From positions 17,968-66,227 of the forward strand of contig NZ_RZNY01000026.1 of NCBI RefSeq assembly GCF_003994475.1: DNA of 48,260 nucleotides, in the 5' to 3' direction. Source of the DNA: Paenibacillus anaericanus. GTDB taxonomy: Bacteria; Bacillota; Bacilli; Paenibacillales; Paenibacillaceae. Below are positions 17,066 to 25,385 of the stretch, in pieces. The notes under the pieces are model-generated. The model searched no databases. It saw only the letters and a program-made list of their open reading frames with translations, and was not told the origin of the DNA. Within the stretch, counting starts at the first letter, position 1. The number at the start of each line of letters is the position of its first letter. Made by a program: the position numbers and the translations under genes.

Positions 17066-17962
17066 CTATTCTTTATACGGATTTTGACGGATCATCTGAA
17101 TGAAGTTCATTGCGGAAGCAGATAATGGCTCGTTTTTACGAGTACAGATGGCAATTGTATTTTTCAGATGGATCCCTTCAACATATACTCGGCATAATTC
17201 TCCACGTTCTACATATTCGCGCACAACTATTGAAGAGACAAAGTTTGCACCATATCCGGCAATAACTGCTGTAATAGCTTCGTGTAGCCCATTGAACTGC
17301 AATGAAATTGTAGGTGCGGGTGAATTGTATGTACGGCATAACGATAGTAATCTCTCTCGCGTTGAACTCCCCTCTTCACGCATGACAAAGGGTTCCTTCA
17401 TCATTTCAGGTAAAGAAACCTGCTGATTCGCATATCGATGATTAGGAGCAACTACAAACCATAACTCATCCTGAAACAACTCTTCTATCTCAATTGTATC
17501 CTGATATTCTGCTGGTAGTCCCCCATAAATTGCAATATCAACATCTACATTTAGAAGCTGGTTCAAAGCATCGCTTGAATTGGTCGTGGTAAACATCATT
17601 TCAACCTGTTCATATTGCTGTTTAAACTTTGCAATCCACGTGGGTATTAGGAAATGAGCGGGTAAATACGTTGCTGCTAATCGAATACACCCGTTTGTGC
17701 CATTCCGGTATTCCTGAGCGAATTGTTCGATTTGCTGTTCTACTGCGAAGAGCCTTTTAGCAAGCAAGGAGATCTCCTCACCCGCATCGGTTAAAGCTAT
17801 TCCTCTTCCATGAGGCTTAAGTAAAGTTAGAGAAAGTTCTTTTTCAAATTTCTTAATCTGAGCAGTTATAGCAGGCTGACTTATATTTAATAATTCTGAG
17901 GCACGTGTCACACTCCCGGTAGAGGAAATCACATAGAATAAGCGTAATGCATGTAGATTCAT
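17066..17962 (-). CDS. LysR-family transcriptional regulator
   Basis: A 298-residue LysR protein with an N-terminal winged helix-turn-helix (LHALRLFYVISSTGSVTRAS, then LNISQPAITAQIKKFEKELS) and a two-lobed effector-binding domain (IRLAATYLPAHFLIPTW, DIAIYGGLP, TAVIAGYGANFVSS). The start has GGAGG upstream. It diverges from an O-methyltransferase gene, and the AT-rich region between them should hold both promoters and the regulator's site; LysR proteins usually control the divergent neighbour. The effector is unknown. Confidence 0.88.
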   Translation of the reverse strand: MNLHALRLFYVISSTGSVTRASELLNISQPAITAQIKKFEKELSLTLLKPHGRGIALTDAGEEISLLAKRLFAVEQQIEQFAQEYRNGTNGCIRLAATYLPAHFLIPTWIAKFKQQYEQVEMMFTTTNSSDALNQLLNVDVDIAIYGGLPAEYQDTIEIEELFQDELWFVVAPNHRYANQQVSLPEMMKEPFVMREEGSSTRERLLSLCRTYNSPAPTISLQFNGLHEAITAVIAGYGANFVSSIVVREYVERGELCRVYVEGIHLKNTIAICTRKNEPLSASAMNFIQMIRQNPYKE

Positions 17963-17983
17963 TTGATTACCTCCTTCCGTTTA

Positions 17984-18055
17984 ATTTATATATTATATAT
18001 ATGAATTATTAATTAACATATATTATATTTATTATTTTAACTCATTTACAATATA
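17984..18055. promoter_or_regulatory. AT-rich divergent promoter region (LysR / O-methyltransferase)
   Basis: Nearly pure A/T sequence holds overlapping short palindromes such as ATATATTATATATAT. A possible -10 box, TACAAT near 18048-18053, faces the methyltransferase. The LysR-type T-N11-A site cannot be fixed because of the A/T bias. Confidence 0.35.
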
Positions 18056-18092
18056 ACCAGAAGATAACAATCAATGAGGAGAAGTGATAAAT

Positions 18093-18764
18093 ATGAATTT
18101 AACAAATACGTGGAATATGGTCGATCAATATATTATAGAACGTCTGATTCCCCATGATTCTGTTCTGGAGCAAGTATTAGCTGCAAATCAACAGGCAGGT
18201 TTACCACCTTATGATGTCTCTCCTAATCAAGGGAAGTTATTAAACCTATTTGCTCAAATGCAAGGTTCACAACGAATTCTGGAGATTGGTACCTTGGGCG
18301 GATATAGTACAATTTGGTTGGCAAGAGCACTCCCATTAGGCGGACAATTAGTCACATTGGAACTTGACCCCGTTCATGCGCAGGTAGCAAAGGCTAATAT
18401 ATCTCTTGCTCAACTAGATGATATTGTAGACCTTCGAGTAGGGGATGCTTTAGATCAATTGGCTCAGATGGACTTCGAGGGAGTTGCACCTTTTGATTTT
18501 ATATTTATCGATGCTGACAAACCTAATAATCCAAACTATTTGAAATGGGCACTTCATTTCTCCCATCCTGGAACTGTTATAATTGGAGATAATGTCATTC
18601 GTGATGGAGAGGTCATTAATGAAAATAATCAGGACCCCCGTGTAGAAGGGGTAAGGAAGTTTTATGATCTGTTGGCTGATGAATCTAGAATCACAGCTAC
18701 TGCCATTCAGACAGTAGGTAGTAAAGGTTATGATGGTTTTGTATTAGGTATTGTAACTAGCTAA
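18093..18764 (+). CDS. Class I SAM-dependent O-methyltransferase (catechol/caffeoyl-CoA OMT-like)
   Basis: The 223-residue protein has the O-methyltransferase family-3 signature: ILEIGTLGGYSTIWLA (SAM-binding motif I), LVTLELDPVHAQVAKANI, and FIFIDADKPNNPNYLKWAL with the metal-binding Asp. A later GDNVIRDGEV supplies further metal-site residues. Such enzymes methylate catechol-type hydroxyls and need a divalent cation. The start is ATG 18093 (MNLTNTW): a GTG three codons earlier is only 2 bases from GAGGAG, so it is too close. A divergent LysR regulator is the probable controller. Confidence 0.87.
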   Translation: MNLTNTWNMVDQYIIERLIPHDSVLEQVLAANQQAGLPPYDVSPNQGKLLNLFAQMQGSQRILEIGTLGGYSTIWLARALPLGGQLVTLELDPVHAQVAKANISLAQLDDIVDLRVGDALDQLAQMDFEGVAPFDFIFIDADKPNNPNYLKWALHFSHPGTVIIGDNVIRDGEVINENNQDPRVEGVRKFYDLLADESRITATAIQTVGSKGYDGFVLGIVTS

Positions 18765-18859
18765 AGAAGTCCAATTATTTACCTGTCAATAGAGAGCATG
18801 GAATGACAGGAGCGACAAACGTGGGCATGATAGTATGAATTCAAGAGGAGATGGCAAAC

Positions 18860-19720
18860 ATGGAATGGCTTATCCGAATGAAGGAAGCTTTGGACTATAT
18901 GGAGAGCAAGATGGAAGAGCCTTTGAATATTGACGATATCGCAAAGGTCGCTTATTCCTCCCCCTTCCATTTCCAGCGCATGTTCAACATGCTAACTGGA
19001 GTAACGGTCGCAGACTATATCCGCAGACGAAGATTGACGTTAGCCGCACAAGAGCTAGCAATCTCTAAAGTCAAAGTGCTCGATGTAGCACTGAAGTATG
19101 GATATGACTCTCCCGAGTCTTTCGCTAAGGCGTTCCGTAAGGCACATGGAATGGCACCTTCTACTGCGCGAGAGCCAGGGATCCAGCTCAAAGCTTTTCC
19201 CCGCCTCTCCTTCCATCTATCATTGAAGGGAGATAAGGAAATGGATTACAGAATCGTAGAAAAGGAAGACTTTACTGTTATCGGCAAATCAATTCAAGTT
19301 ACAACTAGAGACGGGGAGAATTTACGCAAAATCCCCCAACTCTGGTTGGATGCAAACGAGGACGGTACGTCCGATAAGCTAATCGAAATTGGAGTAGACA
19401 AGGATCTACTCGGCATCTGTGCAGAAATGGATTATCCCAATGAGATGTTTTCATATTGGATCGCCGTAGAAGGACGTCCTGGAACCGACCCGCAGGGGTA
19501 TGCAACTACCGTCATTCCTGCTGCAACATGGGCCGTATTTACCTCAGTAGGACCGATGCCGCATGCTATTCAAAGTGTGTGGTCACGGATCTTTCAGGAG
19601 TGGTTCCCAAGTTCGGGATACGAGCATACGGGGGGACCGGAGTTTGAACTTTATCTACCGGGCAATCCAGGCGCTGAGGATTATCAATGTGAAGTATGGG
19701 TTCCGATTAAGAAAAAATAA
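18860..19720 (+). CDS. AraC-family regulator with GyrI-like effector-binding domain
   Basis: Here the AraC helix-turn-helix pair is N-terminal (IDDIAKVAYSSPFHFQRMFN and VLDVALKYGYDSPESFAKAF), followed from about residue 125 by a GyrI/BacA-like domain (MDYRIVEKEDFTVIGKSI to FELYLPGN). This is the Rob/SoxS-like layout used by multidrug-sensing regulators such as BltR-type activators. AGAGGAG lies immediately before the first ATG (18851) but 9 bases before ATG 18860, so the latter was chosen. It follows the O-methyltransferase gene by 95 bases. No obvious target lies next to it; downstream is the repeat region. Confidence 0.85.
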   Translation: MEWLIRMKEALDYMESKMEEPLNIDDIAKVAYSSPFHFQRMFNMLTGVTVADYIRRRRLTLAAQELAISKVKVLDVALKYGYDSPESFAKAFRKAHGMAPSTAREPGIQLKAFPRLSFHLSLKGDKEMDYRIVEKEDFTVIGKSIQVTTRDGENLRKIPQLWLDANEDGTSDKLIEIGVDKDLLGICAEMDYPNEMFSYWIAVEGRPGTDPQGYATTVIPAATWAVFTSVGPMPHAIQSVWSRIFQEWFPSSGYEHTGGPEFELYLPGNPGAEDYQCEVWVPIKKK

Positions 19721-19780
19721 ACCCATTCTGGCTTAAGCTTAACCTAGATACCCGTGCTTGATGTGGCGTGAATGCGTGAA

Positions 19781-19907
19781 TATCTGGAGTGTGGATATGT
19801 CGATATGTGGATATCGGATGTGTGGATATGAGGATATCTGGATATGTGGATGTGTCGATATGAAGATATGGATGTGTGGATATCTGGATATGTGGATACT
19901 TGAATAC
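19781..19907. repeat. GGATAT-type degenerate tandem repeat
   Basis: About 125 bases consist almost only of variants of TGTGGATATG / TCTGGATATG, giving a GGATAT or GATAT core roughly every 6-12 bases (about 13 GATAT-like cores). Both strands have open frames here, which are artefacts of the simple repeat. No ribosome binding site or known domain supports a gene. Confidence 0.75.
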
Positions 19908-19910
19908 AAA

Positions 19911-20100
19911 ATAACAGGAATTCCTCCAGTTAATATGACTATTTACCAACAGTGGATAACTTATCTGGAATTTCTCCATCTAATTTGACGCTTTGGCCCC
20001 ATAGTGATGGATATCGGATGAATTAACTGGAGTTAATCCATTTAAACGAGAATTAATGGGTTTCACCTAGCAACTTAACTGGAGTTTTTCCATGTAAGTA
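19911..20100. repeat. Four copies of a CTGGA-N5-TCCA imperfect-palindrome element
   Basis: Copies begin near 19915, 19965, 20027 and 20079, with spacing of 50-62 bases. Shared core: TAACTGGA(A/G)TTxxTCCAxxTAA. Each could form a short hairpin because TGGA and TCCA pair. The region 20100-20230 shows no gene and nothing further that is recognisable. Confidence 0.65.
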
Positions 20101-20230
20101 AAACCTGCGCCGGACTCTGGCAGTCTCCATGTTACTAACTATTCATTCAGCAGCATCCGTGCTACGGACTTCACTTGGTCAGGCACGATTATGTCCCCAG
20201 TCCAGTCAGTAGGTTTAACCCGCTATGAAA

Positions 20231-20269
20231 AAAAAGACAGGTCAAGTGGCAACTTTGACCTGTCTTTTT
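20231..20269 (-). terminator. Terminator of the NO synthase gene
   Basis: A 15-bp perfect stem (20231-20245 with 20255-20269) begins with an A-tract on the + strand, so it ends in U's when read from the minus-strand NOS gene, whose stop is 5 bases away. Confidence 0.85.
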
Positions 20270-20273
20270 GCTT

Positions 20274-21392
20274 TTATTCTCCCAGTAAATATGGATTCTC
20301 TTGATGAAAAAAATTTGGAGTCACGAGCCGATCATCGAATGTGCTGTGAAATATATCGGTGGTTGCCGGGGATAACGGCGGAATAAGCCATGACCAGCGT
20401 CCGGTAACATCACGGGCTTCCTTTTTTTCATTCTTCTGAAAAGTTCCAAATTGTTGAGCCGCCGTATGGTGATCAACAATACTGACTCCGCATTCCCGAA
20501 ATGAGTGCAGAACGGCGACATTTAATTCGACCAACGCCCGATCTTTCCACAACGAAACGTTTGAGGTCGTATCTAATCCCATTGCTATAGCCACGCGAGG
20601 AAGTAAGTTGTAGCGGAACTCATCCGCCAAGTTACGTGCGCCAATTTCTGTTCCCATATACCAACCGTTAAAAGGAGCGGCAACATAGGATGTACCGCCA
20701 ATCTCAAGTCGCATATCAGAAATAATCGGAACGGCATACCATTTCACTTCCTCCCCACGAAACAGATCCAACTCGGGATGGCATATCGGAACTTCTAACA
20801 CAATCTCTTTCGGGAGGTCAAAGACTCGCGGTTCTCTACTGCTGCATTGAATAACTAAAGGAAGGAGATCAAACGATGTCCCTTCCCCTTTCCAGCCAAG
20901 TGATTCACATACTTTCGTGAAACGAACAGACGAAGGATCTCCGATCACATTCCCACCTGGCATTTCATATCCCGCATAACGAAGCAATTGGTGATTCCAG
21001 ATTGAAATCGGCTCGCCTCCTAGGGAAGCTTGCTTAAATATTGTAATGGTGGGCCGAATTTCCCCGCCATTGGTGGCAAATTCAATATGGCGCAGCAATG
21101 CTTGAAAAATCATTTCCTCACCATCCAAATCACGAGCATCGAATACATGGAGCCGGTTCCAGAACAATCGACCGATGCAACGATTGGAGTTACGCCAAGC
21201 CATTTTGGCTCCGTGTACAAGTTCCTCGTAGGTATGAGTATATGAACCATTTCGGTTGATTTCATCACTGACCTGCTGAACCCGAAATTCCGTATCGTCT
21301 GCGGTTTGTCCTAACTCATGGTAGCAACTACGGATGAACAATTCCGCTTCTTGTTGCAGTTGGTTCTCGTTATGATGTATTTCCCTATTCAT
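20274..21392 (-). CDS. nos: Bacterial nitric oxide synthase, oxygenase domain
   Basis: A 372-residue protein matching bacterial NOS oxygenase (about 360 residues). The haem-thiolate Cys72 lies in AWRNSNRCIGRLFW, and the arginine-binding Glu249 in NGWYMGTEIGARNLAD. Other hallmarks are TNGGEIRPTITIF, GWKGEGTSFDLLPLV and the C-terminal RWSWLIPPLSPATT, a pterin-site region. The enzyme makes NO and citrulline from arginine with electrons from cellular flavodoxin-type reductases, since bacterial proteins lack the fused reductase. In Bacillus, NO protects against oxidative stress and antibiotics. It is a single-gene unit divergent from an OsmC-family peroxide-resistance gene, which fits a stress setting. 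Confidence 0.95.
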   Translation of the reverse strand: MNREIHHNENQLQQEAELFIRSCYHELGQTADDTEFRVQQVSDEINRNGSYTHTYEELVHGAKMAWRNSNRCIGRLFWNRLHVFDARDLDGEEMIFQALLRHIEFATNGGEIRPTITIFKQASLGGEPISIWNHQLLRYAGYEMPGGNVIGDPSSVRFTKVCESLGWKGEGTSFDLLPLVIQCSSREPRVFDLPKEIVLEVPICHPELDLFRGEEVKWYAVPIISDMRLEIGGTSYVAAPFNGWYMGTEIGARNLADEFRYNLLPRVAIAMGLDTTSNVSLWKDRALVELNVAVLHSFRECGVSIVDHHTAAQQFGTFQKNEKKEARDVTGRWSWLIPPLSPATTDIFHSTFDDRLVTPNFFHQENPYLLGE

Positions 21393-21670
21393 ATTGTGTC
21401 TGCCTCCATTGAAATTACGAGCCGATGTCAGATGTATGTTACTTCGGAGCGTCTTTTATAGGCTATTGGATATCGGTAGTCAAGTCAATGTCTGACCCGT
21501 ATCGATACTGAACGGTCGTGCGATTCTCGCTCTATCTTTCAAATTTTAACTTAATGGATTGACAGTATATAACAGCAACCATATAATACTTATAATACCC
21601 AGCAGATAAGTTGGTTTATTAATTGAATTAAATCGAATTAATTTCATACATACTCAAGGAGGATTATAAT

Positions 21671-22117
21671 ATGGCTGCTGTTCAAACTTTCAAAGCAACT
21701 GCGCATTTACAAGATGGAGTTCAAGTCAAAACAAGTTCCAGACACTTCGAGCTGACTATTGATGAGCCAAAAAGTTTAGGTGGAACGGATACCGGTATGA
21801 ATCCCGTCGAAGTTCTGCTTGCCTCGTTAGGCGCATGTCAGTCTATTGTAGCTAGAGTCTATGCACCTAAGTTTGGTGTTAAACTCGATGATTTTCAAGT
21901 GGATGTTGAAGGCGATCTTGACCTAGATGGTTTTTTCAATAAATCTGACGTTCGCCCAGGGTATTCTGATATTCGTTATACATTCCGCATTAAAACGGAT
22001 TCGCCGAAAGAAAAAGTCGAGGAATTTGTACACTTCTTAGAAAGTAAGTGCCCGGTTGGAGATACTATCGCAAACCCCGTGAATCTTAAATTAGCAAACA
22101 TTATTATTGAAAATTAA
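21671..22117 (+). CDS. OsmC/Ohr-family peroxiredoxin-like protein
   Basis: A 148-residue OsmC-fold protein with the two family cysteines: one in EVLLASLGACQSIVARVYA at the start of the long helix and one in FLESKCPVGDTI. These form the reactive pair that reduces organic hydroperoxides in OsmC and Ohr. The N-terminal strand pair and GGTDTGMNPVEV are typical of the YhfA/OsmC branch. AAGGAGG precedes the ATG at ideal spacing. The gene is divergent from nos across 278 bases in which no clear operator was found. It ends with its own terminator. Confidence 0.88.
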   Translation: MAAVQTFKATAHLQDGVQVKTSSRHFELTIDEPKSLGGTDTGMNPVEVLLASLGACQSIVARVYAPKFGVKLDDFQVDVEGDLDLDGFFNKSDVRPGYSDIRYTFRIKTDSPKEKVEEFVHFLESKCPVGDTIANPVNLKLANIIIEN

Positions 22118-22141
22118 TCCCCCCCTTTGCTCGCAAAATAA

Positions 22142-22197
22142 AAAGAAGACCGGAATCCCCCTCAGTGCACAAACTGAGAAATTCAGGTCTTCTTTCT
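22142..22197. terminator. Terminator after OsmC gene
   Basis: The outer stem AAGAAGACC (22143-22151) pairs with GGTCTTCTT (22186-22194), with an inner CTCAGT/ACTGAG stem, followed by TCTATT. It separates the convergent OsmC and xylosidase genes. Confidence 0.75.
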
Positions 22198-22265
22198 ATT
22201 TACCTTTAATAGAACTAGCCGCAATACCTTCAACGAGCATACTCTACTTTTCCACTCACTCTAAA

Positions 22266-23876
22266 TCAGGAATGGCTCTTATATATAAAGTAATCAAAAT
22301 CAGCGTGCTCACTTTGCCCAGATATATCCTGACACTGCATACCGACAAATGCCCCTGTAAAGAACCCGCCGCCTTGAATGTAATCGTCTGATAACTTATA
22401 TGAATGGAAAGTAACAGGAATGATCGTCCAATCTTCTCCGTCAAATGAATAAGAATAATGATACACGTCACTCTCTACATCGACCCGTAAATACACGTAT
22501 TCTACATCCTCCGGTATCACAATTTCATTCCCTTGAAGCGGTTGTATATATGTGAAATTATCACAAGCCACAAGTTCAAGGATTCTCCCTTTATCTTCAT
22601 TCCACGTAATCTGACAAGATGTCCAGTTCTGAGTGTTATAGTAATTCACTAGTCCTGCCGATTGCTGAAAAGTTGTTGGGTTAAAGGTAAGTTTGGTTTC
22701 TGCAGTGAAATTAAAATGCTGCCAGCGTCTTGCTACGAAAGCTTGTGTAAACTTCGAAGTTAGTGATTCTTTCCCGTAAAGTCTTAGGTGTCCAGGATTA
22801 TCACTTAGTGAGACAATATGCTCCCCGAGTGGAATCCGTAAGCTTTGAAAGTGTGAGTTAAGCGTATCCGAATTAAAATCATCCTTCTCTGGAAAACCCG
22901 GTTCCCACTGTACTTCTGCAATCTGTGGTCCTTCAATCTCAAGTGAAGGGTAATTACCTCCCACCACATAAGGCCAATCATTTCTCCACTCCAAACGTTG
23001 GATTGCTGTTTCCCTGCCTAGCGGACAATAACCCCGAGGGCCTAACAAGGCTTGCCCCTCTCTTGACAGCGGTCGACCCGTTAAGTGGACCAAGAACCAT
23101 TCATTCGTATGTGTCTTCACAATCGATGCATGACCTGCCTTTTGCAACGGAATCCGAGGTGAAGGCCATGCAGTTATCAGCGGATTTTCTGGATGTACTT
23201 CGTAAGGTCCACGCAAATTCTTAGAACGAGCTATCGTAGCCGCATGCTCATAACTTGTACCGCCTTCTGCGGTCAGCAAGTAATAATAACCGTTGATTTG
23301 ATATAAATGAGGGGCTTCTGTCACCCTTAAATCTGTTCCTTTGAAAATAATCTCCGGTTTGCCGATTAATCGTTGTTCGCTGGCACTATACTCTTGAAGT
23401 ACAATCCCATAAAAACTATGGTTATCAACGCGATGATCCCATAGCATGTTGACTAAATATTTATGACCATCTTCATCATGGAACAGCGATGGATCAAATC
23501 CGGAGCTATTCAAATAGATCGGCTCTGACCACTCACCATCAATGGTATCGCATGTCACGAGATAATTATGACCATCCTTCCATGGTCCATCTACAACTTT
23601 GATGTCGGAATAGATGAGCCAGAACATATCATTGTTATAGGAAAGCTGAGGTGCCCACACTCCGCCAGAGTCCGGGTTGCCCATCATATTTAGTTGGCTT
23701 ATTCTATTAAGTGGTCTCGCAATCAACCTCCAGTTTTTGAGGTCCTTAGAATGATAAATTTGTACACCAGGAAACCATTCAAAGGTCGATACAGCAATAT
23801 AATAGTCTTCCCCTACACGACAAATGCTAGGATCTGGATTAAAACCTGTCAAAATCGGATTTTGAATAGTAGCCAT
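22266..23876 (-). CDS. xynB: GH43 beta-xylosidase (subfamily 11 type)
   Basis: The 536-residue protein has the length and order of GH43_11 beta-xylosidases. The N-terminal five-bladed propeller carries the catalytic base Asp15 in [10 protein letters not shown], the pKa-modulating Asp in [14 protein letters not shown] and the acid Glu in [11 protein letters not shown]. The C-terminal about 200 residues form the beta-sandwich that closes the active site ([18 protein letters not shown] to DFDYFIYKS). There is no signal peptide, so it acts on imported xylo-oligosaccharides in the cytosol and may also cleave arabinofuranosides. GGAG precedes the ATG. A divergent AraC regulator with a cupin sensor is the likely activator. 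Confidence 0.92.
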   Translation of the reverse strand: MATIQNPILTGFNPDPSICRVGEDYYIAVSTFEWFPGVQIYHSKDLKNWRLIARPLNRISQLNMMGNPDSGGVWAPQLSYNNDMFWLIYSDIKVVDGPWKDGHNYLVTCDTIDGEWSEPIYLNSSGFDPSLFHDEDGHKYLVNMLWDHRVDNHSFYGIVLQEYSASEQRLIGKPEIIFKGTDLRVTEAPHLYQINGYYYLLTAEGGTSYEHAATIARSKNLRGPYEVHPENPLITAWPSPRIPLQKAGHASIVKTHTNEWFLVHLTGRPLSREGQALLGPRGYCPLGRETAIQRLEWRNDWPYVVGGNYPSLEIEGPQIAEVQWEPGFPEKDDFNSDTLNSHFQSLRIPLGEHIVSLSDNPGHLRLYGKESLTSKFTQAFVARRWQHFNFTAETKLTFNPTTFQQSAGLVNYYNTQNWTSCQITWNEDKGRILELVACDNFTYIQPLQGNEIVIPEDVEYVYLRVDVESDVYHYSYSFDGEDWTIIPVTFHSYKLSDDYIQGGGFFTGAFVGMQCQDISGQSEHADFDYFIYKSHS

Positions 23877-24083
23877 TTTTTCTACTCCTTCATGAATGTA
23901 ATTGAATTAACTTCCTGGTTTATTTACCCTTATTCCAAATATATAAGTGCAATCTTTCATGGTATTATAATTACATAATATCAACGATTATACTCTGATC
24001 CCATATCCATACCACGATTTATTTTACCCAAATCAATCGAAATATTGATTTAACTTTCAATCTCATAAAAGGAGTTAGTCATT

Positions 24084-24968
24084 ATGGAAGATATACCTGA
24101 GCATATGAGAAAAAAGTATTTACTCCCCGACATGGATTCAACTTTCCGATTATTTGCTGCACATTGGCATGCTGTTGACCGAAATTGGAAGTATCCTATT
24201 CATAAGCATCCACTTTTTGAAGTGAATTTAGTACTATCGGGAACACAGGAAATGATCGTCAATCAAACAAGCTATATACAAAATCCAGGGGATATCATGC
24301 TGCTAGGTCCGGGTGATGTCCATGAAAGTAAAGCGATTGGTAAGGAGAATATGACCTATTATTGTCTGCATTTTGATGTGGATGAACGGGTCCTCCGCGA
24401 ACTTCTCTGTCGTAATAAAACATACTTTCACGCTTCGAATAGCGACTTAGCGACTGCGATTCAGCCTGCTTTAGATAAGTTGATCAAATTAACAAAAGAT
24501 GAGGCAGCCCAGCGGGTTGAATCTCGCATGATGATCCTATCTGCTCTGTTCGAGCTCTTCGCTGGGATCAGTGGCACACTTTCCAAACGGGACAGTAGCG
24601 TGACCGTCCCTCGTATGTCCCAAGTAGCGTCACAAATTGCTGCAAGACTTGAACTTGCTGTCGATCAAACTGAGGATGAACGCTTAGAAGGACAAGATAT
24701 TGAGACAATTGAGTCTATTGCCGCAGAGATCGGATACAGCATGTCTTCCGTTAATCGGATGTTTACCTCTGTCTACGGCGTGTCACCTCGTCAATATATG
24801 TCTACATTAATGCTGAAGAAATCCAAATTGCTGCTGATGGACCCTGAGCTGACGATAGAAACGATCTCCGCAAAGCTTGGTTACAACAATATCGCCCATT
24901 TCAGCAGACAATTTAAGCGGTGGACCGGAGAATCACCGAGCAGCTTTCGCGGTCGCTTTTATAAGTAG
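24084..24968 (+). CDS. AraC-family regulator with N-terminal cupin (sugar-responsive)
   Basis: Residues about 20-110 form the AraC-type cupin (YPIHKHPLFEVNLVLSGTQE, then NPGDIMLLGPGDVHES). The C-terminal about 100 residues form the double helix-turn-helix (SIAAEIGYSMSSVNRMFTSV and ISAKLGYNNIAHFSRQFKRW). Its start has AAGGAG. The 207-base space to the divergent xylosidase gene should carry both promoters. Binding of a xylose- or arabinose-type sugar is inferred from the neighbour only. Confidence 0.87.
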   Translation: MEDIPEHMRKKYLLPDMDSTFRLFAAHWHAVDRNWKYPIHKHPLFEVNLVLSGTQEMIVNQTSYIQNPGDIMLLGPGDVHESKAIGKENMTYYCLHFDVDERVLRELLCRNKTYFHASNSDLATAIQPALDKLIKLTKDEAAQRVESRMMILSALFELFAGISGTLSKRDSSVTVPRMSQVASQIAARLELAVDQTEDERLEGQDIETIESIAAEIGYSMSSVNRMFTSVYGVSPRQYMSTLMLKKSKLLLMDPELTIETISAKLGYNNIAHFSRQFKRWTGESPSSFRGRFYK

Positions 24969-25004
24969 CTAACTAGGATTCTTCCTCGATCATAGTCGAC
25001 TCAG

Positions 25005-25032
25005 TTGCACAAGTTAAAATTCATGTTACAAT
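25005..25032 (+). promoter_or_regulatory. SigA promoter of the ABC-F leader transcript
   Basis: TTGCAC (25005-25010) and TACAAT (25027-25032) are separated by 16 bases, close to the SigA consensus. It lies about 350 bases upstream of the ABC-F start, implying a long untranslated leader. Confidence 0.65.
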
Positions 25033-25039
25033 GGTTTTA

Positions 25040-25190
25040 ATTGTGAATCCTTAGGAGGTATCTATTTAGACATCATGTGGACCTAATTCCGTGTCGCTCA
25101 TGTAATTCGATATGACGACGATTGATGCTCTGCCTGTGCGCGGAGCGGAATAGGAAACGTGTGTCTAAAGGAGAATACTCCTTTTCCGCC
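25040..25190 (+). ncRNA. Structured cis-regulatory leader RNA before ABC-F gene
   Basis: Complementary segments predict a branched fold. P1 is TTTAGACA (25065-25072) with TGTCTAAA (25162-25169). P2 is CCT-bulged A-ATTCCG (25082-25091) with CGGAATAGG (25146-25154). Within P2 are two hairpins, 25093-25101 with 25112-25119 and 25128-25133 with 25140-25145. A further hairpin, AAAGGAG/CTCCTTT (25167-25173 with 25178-25184), overlaps the 3' strand of P1 by three bases, so the two compete. The fold was read by eye; no known riboswitch class was recognised. With the two terminators downstream, it is most likely an antibiotic- or translation-sensing attenuator of the resistance gene. Confidence 0.55.
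25112..25153 (+). CDS. Possible 13-codon leader peptide
   Basis: An ATG inside the leader RNA opens a frame of 13 codons, MTTIDALPVRGAE, ending at TAG 25151-25153. It spans the second P2 hairpin, so ribosome stalling on it would open the fold, as in other antibiotic-induced attenuators. No good ribosome binding site precedes the ATG, so translation is uncertain. Confidence 0.25.
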   Translation: MTTIDALPVRGAE

Positions 25191-25230
25191 AGTATCAGCC
25201 CTTATTTAGGTTGCTGAGCACTGCGGATCC

Positions 25231-25275
25231 CCACACCCTCTTTGCCTTTATGGCTCTTTAAGAGGTGGATTTTTT
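25231..25275 (+). terminator. Leader terminator 1 (attenuator)
   Basis: The stem is CCAC/GTGG plus CTCTT/AAGAG plus GCC/GGC (25231-25268), with a 3-base bulge on the left side, followed by ATTTTTT. It lies inside the leader and would stop transcription before the ABC-F gene. Confidence 0.65.
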
Positions 25276-25296
25276 CTTATTTCCGCATACCCAACG

Positions 25297-25322
25297 CCAC
25301 AGGTGCAGCCTGTGGTTTTTTT
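25297..25322 (+). terminator. Leader terminator 2 (attenuator)
   Basis: A perfect 7-bp stem CCACAGG (25297-25303) / CCTGTGG (25309-25315) is followed by seven T's. It ends about 64 bases before the ABC-F start and is in the same direction, so it must be bypassed for expression. Confidence 0.75.
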
Positions 25323-25385
25323 GTTGTCTACGAGTTACAAGTCCCTCATTGCAGATTGTAAACTAAACGCAAAGTGGTGATTTTT

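Noticed and set aside
19707..19988. ORFs on both strands through the GGATAT tract
   Set aside because: They result from the simple repeat lacking stops in some frames; composition is unlike a protein and no start signals are present.
25040..25190. Known riboswitch (T-box, M-box, ykkC, SAM) in the ABC-F leader
   Set aside because: None of the recognisable conserved cores of these classes was found, and the gene is an antibiotic resistance factor, so drug-sensing attenuation is more likely.
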